Notes under the pieces: model-generated | The model's input: the letters and a program-made list of their open reading frames with translations, nothing else | The model's database searches: none | Told to the model about the DNA's origin: nothing | Translations under genes and position numbers: made by a program | Assembly: GCF_000315365.1 (NCBI RefSeq) | Contig: NZ_CAOS01000011.1 | Location: 124,266 to 188,265 of the forward strand | DNA from: Desulforamulus hydrothermalis Lam5 = DSM 18033 | Lineage (GTDB): Bacteria > Bacillota > Desulfotomaculia > Desulfotomaculales > Desulfotomaculaceae | DNA: 64,000 nucleotides | Direction of reading: 5' to 3' | Shown: positions 58,074 to 64,000 of the stretch, in pieces | How the letters are laid out: the number at the start of each line of letters is the position of its first letter | Position numbering within the stretch: position 1 is the first letter of the stretch

Positions 58074-59495
58074 ATGGAGGTGTTGGATAAGGTTCGCCAA
58101 GAAATTGCCCGGCATAACATGATTGAGCCGGGACAATTGATTGTTGTGGGAGTTTCCGGCGGGCCGGATTCAGTGGCGCTGTTGCATATCCTGCATACTT
58201 TGGCGGGGGAGTTGGGCATAAAACTGCACGCAGCTCACTTGAATCACCGGTTCCGGGGGGAAGAAGCCCGGCAGGATGCCCTGTTTGTCAGGCAATTATG
58301 CTCCAACTGGGGTATACCGTGCACCATCGAGGAACGCGATGTCCCGGGCTATGCCAGGCAAAAGCATTTATCTGCCCAGGTAGCAGCCAGAGAAGTACGC
58401 TACCGGTTTTTTTACGAAGTTCTGCAGGCCGCCGGGGGGCAAAAGATTGCCCTGGCTCACCAGGCTGACGACCAAGCAGAGTCGGTTTTGCTGAATCTGT
58501 TGCGCGGTGCGGGTGCCGGGGGGTTAGCAGGTATCCCGCCGGTACGGGACAATCTTATCATACGCCCCCTGCTAAGCCTGCGGCGGCAAGAGATTGAGCA
58601 GTATTGCCACAGGCAGCGAATCGGTTTCCGGACGGATAGTTCTAATTTAAAAACGGCCTACCGGAGAAATAAAATCAGGCATGTTTTGATACCTCTGCTG
58701 GAACGGGAGTATTCACCCGGGCTGGTAAATATTTTGGTGCGTACGGCTGAACAGCTGCGCACCGAGGATGAATTCATGGAACATTTGGCTGAACAGGCCT
58801 ACAGACAGGTTTTGCTTACCCGGAACAGCCGCCGTTTAGAACTGGCCCGGGGAGAACTGGCCCGGCAACCGGTTGCCCTGGCCCGGCGGATTATCAGGCT
58901 GGCCTGGCAGGAGATCCGGGGCTCTAAACAGGATCTAACCTATGACCATGTTGAACGGTTGTTGGCACAGTTGCCGGGAGGGGGGCCGCAGCGGCACTGG
59001 GAACTGCCCGCCGGCATTACTGTTCGCTTGACCTATGACAGGCTAACCTTGTTGAAGGAGTACGGCCGTAATTCCCTTAACCTGCCTGTTTATCCCCTGC
59101 CGGTTCCCGGCAGCGTGGCGACCGCATCCGGCAGCACCATAACCAGCCTGTTGCTCAGGCGGCAGGATTTTACAGGCAACCCCCGGGAGCTGCCCGCCCA
59201 CCAGGCGGTGCTGGACTATGCCCAAGTAACCCTGCCTCTGGCCGTCAGATTCAGGCAGGAGGGTGATGTGCTGGTGCCCTTTGGACTAGGCAAGCCGGTT
59301 AAACTAAAAAAAATACTTATTGACCTTAAGATACCCAGACACCGGCGGGACAGCATTCCGCTGGTGGTGGAGCAAAAAACGGGCAGGATTTTATGGGTGG
59401 CCGGTATTCGCCTGGCCGACGGCGTAGGAATCAGTGAGACAACTGAAAAAATAATTCTATTGCGATTGGAAAATGGGCATCATAGTAATACATAA
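58074..59495 (+). CDS. tilS: tRNA(Ile)-lysidine synthase TilS
   Basis: Converts the wobble C of tRNA-Ile(CAU) to lysidine. The 473-residue enzyme has the PP-loop motif VVGVSGGPDSVALLH at about 25-39, HLNHRFRGEEA, HQADDQAESVLLNLLRGAG and the C-terminal substrate-binding domain (VRFRQEGDVLVPFGLGKPVKLKKILIDLKIPRHRRDSIPLV). ATG after GAGGTAGGAG. In B. subtilis hprT lies between tilS and ftsH; here ftsH follows directly. Confidence 0.96.
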   Translation: MEVLDKVRQEIARHNMIEPGQLIVVGVSGGPDSVALLHILHTLAGELGIKLHAAHLNHRFRGEEARQDALFVRQLCSNWGIPCTIEERDVPGYARQKHLSAQVAAREVRYRFFYEVLQAAGGQKIALAHQADDQAESVLLNLLRGAGAGGLAGIPPVRDNLIIRPLLSLRRQEIEQYCHRQRIGFRTDSSNLKTAYRRNKIRHVLIPLLEREYSPGLVNILVRTAEQLRTEDEFMEHLAEQAYRQVLLTRNSRRLELARGELARQPVALARRIIRLAWQEIRGSKQDLTYDHVERLLAQLPGGGPQRHWELPAGITVRLTYDRLTLLKEYGRNSLNLPVYPLPVPGSVATASGSTITSLLLRRQDFTGNPRELPAHQAVLDYAQVTLPLAVRFRQEGDVLVPFGLGKPVKLKKILIDLKIPRHRRDSIPLVVEQKTGRILWVAGIRLADGVGISETTEKIILLRLENGHHSNT

Positions 59496-59570
59496 ATTGA
59501 TAACAACTAGCTCTTGTGGTAAAATATTGATTATGTTGGGACTGGGCTTGACAGGGAGGAGTGACATTTT

Positions 59571-61397
59571 TTGAATAAGGTTCTGAAAAACCTTAGCATC
59601 TATCTTTTAATTGTGCTGGTTATTATTTTTTTAATCCAGTTTACAGGGGAAAAGAAAAACGCGGTTGTGCCACTGCGGTATGACGAATTTATTACCGCAT
59701 TAGGACAAAATAAAATTCAATATGTTGAAATGACCACCGATAAATCAACCAACATGATTATCGGCAAGTTTAAAGACGGCCGGGATTTTCAAACCAACGG
59801 GCCTATTTTGGATCAGTCCTTAATTCCTTTGCTGATGGAAAAAAATGTCCAGTTTAAACAAGTTCCCCCGCCGGAGCCTTCCTGGTGGACCGGTCTGTTA
59901 ACAACTATGCTGCCCATTCTTATTTTTGTGGCGCTGTTCTTCTTTATGATGCAGCAGAGCCAGGGCGGCGGCAACCGGGTAATGTCCTTCGGCAAAAGCA
60001 AAGCCAAGCTGCATACGGACGAAAAGAGAAAAGTAACTTTTGAAGATGTGGCGGGAGCGGACGAAGTAAAGGAAGAACTGGCTGAAATTGTAGATTATTT
60101 GAAAAATCCTAAAAAATTTAACGAAATCGGTGCCAAAATACCTAAAGGAGTGCTGTTATTCGGGCCTCCCGGCACCGGTAAAACTCTGCTGGCCAGGGCG
60201 GTGGCAGGTGAAGCGGGAGTGCCTTTCTTTTCCATTTCCGGTTCTGATTTTGTGGAAATGTTCGTGGGTGTAGGTGCTTCCCGGGTGCGTGATTTGTTTG
60301 AACAAGCCAAAAAAAATGCTCCCTGTATTGTATTTATAGATGAAATCGACGCCGTTGGCCGTCAGCGGGGCGCCGGTCTGGGCGGCGGCCATGACGAGCG
60401 GGAACAAACCCTTAACCAACTGCTGGTAGAAATGGATGGGTTTAATCCTAACGAGGGCATTATTATTGTGGCGGCTACCAACCGTCCGGATATTCTGGAT
60501 CCGGCCTTGCTGCGACCCGGTCGCTTTGACCGGCAAGTTGTGGTGGACCAGCCGGATGTTAAGGGCAGAGAAGAAATTCTTAAGGTGCATGCCCGCGGCA
60601 AACCATTGGAGGAAGATGTAAATTTAGAAGTGCTGGCCCGCCGGACACCGGGTTTTACCGGTGCAGATCTGGCCAATTTAATGAACGAGGCGGCCCTGCT
60701 GGCTGCCCGTTCCGGCAAGAACAAAATTGGCATGCGGGAACTGGAAGACTCGATTGAAAGAGTTATTGCCGGTCCGGAGAAAAAATCTAAAGTAATTTCC
60801 GAAAAGGAAAAACGCTTGGTTTCATATCATGAAGCAGGCCATGCCCTGGTGGGCTACCTGTTGCCCAATACAGACCCGGTGCATAAGGTTTCTATTATTC
60901 CCCGGGGTCGGGCGGGCGGCTATACATTGTTGCTGCCCAAAGAAGACCGTTATTACATGACCAAATCCATGTTGCTGGATCAGGTAGTCATGCTGCTGGG
61001 CGGTCGGGTTGCGGAAGATGTGGTGCTGAAAGAAATCAGCACCGGCGCCCAAAATGACCTGGAGCGGGCCACCGGCATTGTCCGCCGCATGATTATGGAA
61101 TACGGCATGAGCGAGGAGCTGGGGCCCCTCACCCTGGGGCATAAGCAAGATACCCCGTTCCTGGGCCGGGATATTGCCCGTGACCGCAATTACTCCGAAG
61201 AAGTGGCCTACGCCATTGACCGGGAAGTGCGCAAGATGATTGACCAGGCCTACGGTAAAGCGAAAGATTTGTTGACGAAACACAGGGATACCTTGGACAA
61301 AATTGCCGGGGTATTGATGGAAAAAGAAACCATTGAAGCGGAAGAATTTGCTCAATTAATGCGGGAATCCGGTTTGGAAAAACCGGTTATGGCATAA
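59571..61397 (+). CDS. ftsH: ATP-dependent zinc metalloprotease FtsH
   Basis: A 608-residue membrane AAA+ protease. Two TM helices (about 8-22 and 108-126) flank an extracellular domain, then AAA with Walker [11 protein letters not shown] (residues 198-205), Walker [37 protein letters not shown] and the zinc site HEAGH at about 420-424. The start is TTG after GGGAGGAG. It degrades misfolded and regulatory proteins, including during sporulation. Confidence 0.97.
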   Translation: MNKVLKNLSIYLLIVLVIIFLIQFTGEKKNAVVPLRYDEFITALGQNKIQYVEMTTDKSTNMIIGKFKDGRDFQTNGPILDQSLIPLLMEKNVQFKQVPPPEPSWWTGLLTTMLPILIFVALFFFMMQQSQGGGNRVMSFGKSKAKLHTDEKRKVTFEDVAGADEVKEELAEIVDYLKNPKKFNEIGAKIPKGVLLFGPPGTGKTLLARAVAGEAGVPFFSISGSDFVEMFVGVGASRVRDLFEQAKKNAPCIVFIDEIDAVGRQRGAGLGGGHDEREQTLNQLLVEMDGFNPNEGIIIVAATNRPDILDPALLRPGRFDRQVVVDQPDVKGREEILKVHARGKPLEEDVNLEVLARRTPGFTGADLANLMNEAALLAARSGKNKIGMRELEDSIERVIAGPEKKSKVISEKEKRLVSYHEAGHALVGYLLPNTDPVHKVSIIPRGRAGGYTLLLPKEDRYYMTKSMLLDQVVMLLGGRVAEDVVLKEISTGAQNDLERATGIVRRMIMEYGMSEELGPLTLGHKQDTPFLGRDIARDRNYSEEVAYAIDREVRKMIDQAYGKAKDLLTKHRDTLDKIAGVLMEKETIEAEEFAQLMRESGLEKPVMA

Positions 61398-61419
61398 CAG
61401 GCATGTATTATGCCAAACG

Positions 61420-61448
61420 TTGACAGCCGGGGATTGACAGAATAATTT
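61420..61448 (+). promoter_or_regulatory. Sigma-A promoter of ndk
   Basis: TTGACA (61420-61425), 17 bases, TAATTT (61443-61448). A second TTGACA at 61434 is too near for the same -10. Confidence 0.5.
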
Positions 61449-61460
61449 ATCGACTAAAGA

Positions 61461-61489
61461 GTGTGCCGCATAGCCGGCACACCTCTTTT
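61461..61489 (+). terminator. Hairpin in the ndk leader
   Basis: GTGTGCCG-CATAGC-CGGCACAC followed by CTCTTTTG. It may end ftsH transcripts or act in the ndk leader. Confidence 0.6.
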
Positions 61490-61508
61490 GTATCAGGAGG
61501 AGGATAAT

Positions 61509-61958
61509 ATGGAACGCACTTATTTAATGGTCAAACCCGACGGAGTTCAACGGGGACTGGTTGGTCAAATTATCAGCCGCTTTGAGCAAAGGGGCTACAA
61601 AATTGTCGGTTTGAAGATGATGCAAATTACCCGTGAGCTGGCAGAAAAGCATTACGGGGAACACGCAGGCAAGCCCTTTTTCCAGGGACTGGTTGACTTT
61701 ATTACGTCCGGCCCGGTGGTGGCGATGGCAGTGGAAGGCAAGGATGTGGTGGCAACCGCCCGTGAAATGATGGGAGCAACCAACCCTCTAAAAGCCGCAC
61801 CCGGCACCATTCGTGCAACCTACGGAGTGGATGTGGGGCGCAATGTTATTCACGGCTCAGATTCGCCGGCCAGTGCCGAGAGGGAAATTGCCTTGTTCTT
61901 CCGGCCGGAGGAACTGGTGGATTACGGGCGGGCCATTGATGCCTGGATTTACGAATAA
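61509..61958 (+). CDS. ndk: Nucleoside diphosphate kinase Ndk
   Basis: A 149-residue kinase that balances NTP pools. [29 protein letters not shown], the active-site His in [26 protein letters not shown] 61509 after GGAGGAGGATAAT. Standard length. Confidence 0.97.
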   Translation: MERTYLMVKPDGVQRGLVGQIISRFEQRGYKIVGLKMMQITRELAEKHYGEHAGKPFFQGLVDFITSGPVVAMAVEGKDVVATAREMMGATNPLKAAPGTIRATYGVDVGRNVIHGSDSPASAEREIALFFRPEELVDYGRAIDAWIYE

Positions 61959-61976
61959 GCTATAGAGATTATTTCT

Positions 61977-62155
61977 CCGGTAAAAGCCGGCTGGCCAAAG
62001 TGGTTTTATGATCCCCTGTCAGCACTTGTCGAAGCACCGGCAGCCCCCCTGGCAAACGGGGCGAACCTCAGTGCTGTCGGTGCACAGACCGGAGCTAAAG
62101 GGGATGATAAACCACAGGCAATGTCCAAACCCTGGCCGGTTTAAATGTTGCCGGC
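61977..62155 (-). repeat. Palindromic element copy 9 (shortened, about 140 bp) between hairpins
   Basis: The core 61994-62133 keeps GTGGTTTTATGATCCCCTGTC, AGCACTTGTCGAAGCACCGG, AGTGCTGTCGGTGC and GGGGATGATAAACCAC, but lacks the inner tips. CCGG-TAAAAG-CCGG (61977-61990) lies left, and GCCGG-TTTAAATGTT-GCCGGC (62135-62155) plus TGTTTGTG lies right, again hairpins on both sides. Confidence 0.82.
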
Positions 62156-62247
62156 TGTTTGTGTTTCAAAGACAACCGGAGATTTTTGTTTTGGATATAA
62201 TAGTAAGGATGTATAGGCTTGCAAAAATACCACAGGAGGATGGATAG

Positions 62248-62640
62248 GTGGAACTGACAGTAGGCATGTGCCATGAAACAAGCACCACAGTAACAGAAAA
62301 TCAGACCGCCATAGCCTATGGCAGCGGCGGGGTACGCGTGTTTGCCACCCCGGCCATGATTGGCTTGATGGAGAAGGCGGCGCTGGAACTGGCCGACCAA
62401 TGCCTGCCGGCGGGACAAACCACCGTAGGTACCCTGGTAAACGTTAAACATACTGCTGCCACGCCGGTGGGTATGCGGGTGGTAGCTAGGGCAACCCTCA
62501 CGGAAATTGACGGCAAACGGCTGGTTTTCAGGGTGGAGGCAACGGATGAAACCGGTCCGGTTGGTGAAGGTACCCATGAACGTTTTATAATTAACCTGGA
62601 AAAATTCCTGCAAAAGGTAGAAAGCAAGCTCTCCCGATAA
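62248..62640 (+). CDS. Thioesterase-superfamily hotdog protein (FlK-like)
   Basis: A 130-residue hotdog-fold protein. VGMCHETSTTVTENQTAIAYGSGGVRVFATPAMIGLMEKAALEL, TVGTLVNVKHTAATPVGMRVVARATLTEIDGKRLVFRVEATDETGPVGEGTHERFII matches the fluoroacetyl-CoA thioesterase (FlK)-related group, with Thr/Glu/His positions. Substrate unknown; an acyl-CoA is likely. GTG start after AGGAGG. Confidence 0.87.
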   Translation: MELTVGMCHETSTTVTENQTAIAYGSGGVRVFATPAMIGLMEKAALELADQCLPAGQTTVGTLVNVKHTAATPVGMRVVARATLTEIDGKRLVFRVEATDETGPVGEGTHERFIINLEKFLQKVESKLSR

Positions 62641-62732
62641 GCCGTCAGCATAAAGACTGGCTCAATAGGCAGCCGGGCGGCCTTTCTTTTATTTTATAAG
62701 CAATCAAGGATGACGTGAGGGGGTTGGACAAG

Positions 62733-64000
62733 TTGAAGCATGTTCCCAGCGATTTAGAGATAGCTCAGGCCCATCAAATGCTGCCCATCAGCGAGGTGGC
62801 AGCCGGCATCGGTCTGGGGGAAGATGATATTGACCTGTACGGCAAGTATAAGGCCAAGATTAAACTGGATGTCTTGCACAAGTTTCAAGACAGGCCCCAG
62901 GGCAAATTAATTGATGTTACCGCCATCACGCCGACGCCCCTGGGAGAAGGCAAAACGGTAACCACCATAGGCTTAACTCAGGGCTTGGGTAAAATAGGCA
63001 AAAGAGTTATTACTACCCTGCGTCAGCCTTCCATGGGCCCGGTTTTTGGCATTAAGGGCGGGGCGGCCGGCGGCGGCTATGCCCAGGTGGTGCCGATGGA
63101 AGATATTAATATACACTTTACCGGCGATATTCATGCGGTACAGGCTGCCAACAACCTGCTGGCGGCCATGATTGACACTTCCATCCTGCTGGGCAATCCC
63201 CTTAATATCGACCCGATGACAGTTATGTGGAACCGGGTATTGGATACCAACGACCGGGCTCTGCGGGATATTGTCATCGGTCTGGGCGGCAAAGAGAACG
63301 GCTACCCCCGCCAGACCGGCTTTGACATGGCGGTGGCCTCAGAGGTAATGGCTATTTTGGCGCTGGCTGAAAACCTGCATGACTTGCGCCGGCGCCTGGG
63401 CCGCATTGTAGTTGCCTATACTTATGAGGGCAAACCGGTCACCGCCGAAGACCTCAAGGCGGCCGGGGCCATGACGGTCATCATGAAGGAAGCCCTGAAA
63501 CCCAACCTGGTGCAAACCCTGGAGGGACAAGCCTGCATCATGCATGCAGGGCCTTTTGCCAATATCGCCCATGGCAACAACTCGGTACTGGCGGACAAAA
63601 TTGCCCTTCGGCTGGCCGATTATGTAGTAACTGAAAGCGGTTTCGGTTCTGACCTGGGCATGGAAAAATTTATGAATATCAAATGCCGCCAATCCGGCCT
63701 GCGGCCCAGCTGCGTGGTGATTACCTGCACTATCCGGGCTTTAAAGATGCATGGCGGACTTGGCCATGTGGTGGCCGGCAAACCCCTGCCGGCAGAACTG
63801 ACCCGGGAGAACCTGCCGGCGCTGGCCCAGGGTTGTGCCAACCTGGCGCACCATATTAAAGTGGCCGGTTACTTCGGGGTACCGGTAGTGGTGTCCATTA
63901 ACCGCTTTTCCACTGACACGGATGCGGAGGTGGCGTTGGTGCGGCAAAAGGCTTTGGAGGCAGGGGCTCTGGGCGCTTATCCCATTACCGTTTGGGCGGA
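62733..64000 (+). CDS. fhs: Formate-tetrahydrofolate ligase Fhs, N-terminal part (runs off the window)
   Basis: ATP-dependent ligase making 10-formyl-THF, the entry of formate into the Wood-Ljungdahl methyl branch and into one-carbon metabolism. The first 422 residues are in the window: [26 protein letters not shown], the P-loop [53 protein letters not shown] and [23 protein letters not shown]. The TTG at 62733 is chosen because GAGGGGG at 62717-62723 lies 9 bases upstream. The stop lies past the right edge; the complete family length is about 555. Confidence 0.96.
   Translation, partial: MKHVPSDLEIAQAHQMLPISEVAAGIGLGEDDIDLYGKYKAKIKLDVLHKFQDRPQGKLIDVTAITPTPLGEGKTVTTIGLTQGLGKIGKRVITTLRQPSMGPVFGIKGGAAGGGYAQVVPMEDINIHFTGDIHAVQAANNLLAAMIDTSILLGNPLNIDPMTVMWNRVLDTNDRALRDIVIGLGGKENGYPRQTGFDMAVASEVMAILALAENLHDLRRRLGRIVVAYTYEGKPVTAEDLKAAGAMTVIMKEALKPNLVQTLEGQACIMHAGPFANIAHGNNSVLADKIALRLADYVVTESGFGSDLGMEKFMNIKCRQSGLRPSCVVITCTIRALKMHGGLGHVVAGKPLPAELTRENLPALAQGCANLAHHIKVAGYFGVPVVVSINRFSTDTDAEVALVRQKALEAGALGAYPITVWA

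Noticed and set aside
1-64000. tRNA, rRNA, integrase or att sites
   Set aside because: No cloverleaf sequences, rRNA stretches, integrase or transposase genes were recognised. The accessory blocks show no clear island borders.

Overview
The window looks like a near-origin chromosomal segment of a spore-forming, anaerobic, Gram-positive Firmicute of the Desulfotomaculum/Desulforamulus/Pelotomaculum type (Peptococcaceae). Three things suggest this. The backbone follows the Bacillus subtilis order yabE - ksgA - yabG - ispE - regulator - spoVG - glmU - prs - ctc(rplY) - pth - mfd - prsA-like - spoVT - mazG(yabN) - hup - yabO - yabP - yabQ - divIC - yabR - spoIIE - tilS - ftsH. Sporulation genes are abundant. 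Anaerobic functions are present: radical-SAM ThiH, the DUF39/NIL-ferredoxin homocysteine system, a rubrerythrin-like protein, and formate-THF ligase. The genus is inference. No rRNA, tRNA or CRISPR array was seen.

Layout. 1-4.8 kb: end of a 3D-domain cell-wall protein, then a TPP-riboswitch thiamine operon thiD-S-G-H-F-E that sits where B. subtilis has rnmV. 4.8-7.6 kb: ksgA, a YkuK-like gene and yabG. 7.7-17.6 kb: an accessory, probably spore-related block. It holds a trypsin-like protease, a c-di-AMP riboswitch with a CAP-domain protein, two SPOCS-domain proteins (one with LysM), two tandem YbaB paralogues, a Cys-rich membrane peptide, a coiled-coil protein, a subtilase and an HMA-like protein. 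17.7-24.5 kb: a small DMT-type membrane protein, a decaying ABC efflux operon under a GbsR/MarR-type regulator, an alanine/cation symporter and an L,D-transpeptidase. 24.7-31.3 kb: ispE, a GntR regulator, a nucleotidyltransferase, threonine deaminase, spoVG, glmU and prs. 31.3-40.3 kb: a second accessory block with a SAM-I riboswitch and three homocysteine genes, a rubrerythrin-like protein, threonine aldolase, an acetate transporter, and coiled-coil, USP and PRC-barrel proteins. 40.5-62 kb: conserved backbone from rplY to ftsH, then ndk. 62.2-64 kb: a hotdog thioesterase and the start of fhs.

The most unusual feature is a family of nine related palindromic elements (five of about 265 bp, four shortened). 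They lie in intergenic regions, mostly immediately next to rho-independent terminators. In at least five copies the element is flanked on both sides by a copy of the local terminator hairpin, and that hairpin differs at every locus. The long internal stem shows a compensatory base-pair change between copies. This looks like a structured mobile repeat that inserts at terminator hairpins and duplicates the hairpin.

The housekeeping genes mostly run on the + strand, away from the presumed origin. Recognisable promoter signals include a sigma-H promoter for spoVG, a sigma-G promoter for spoVT, sigma-K-like promoters around yabG and the accessory spore block, and several sigma-A promoters.
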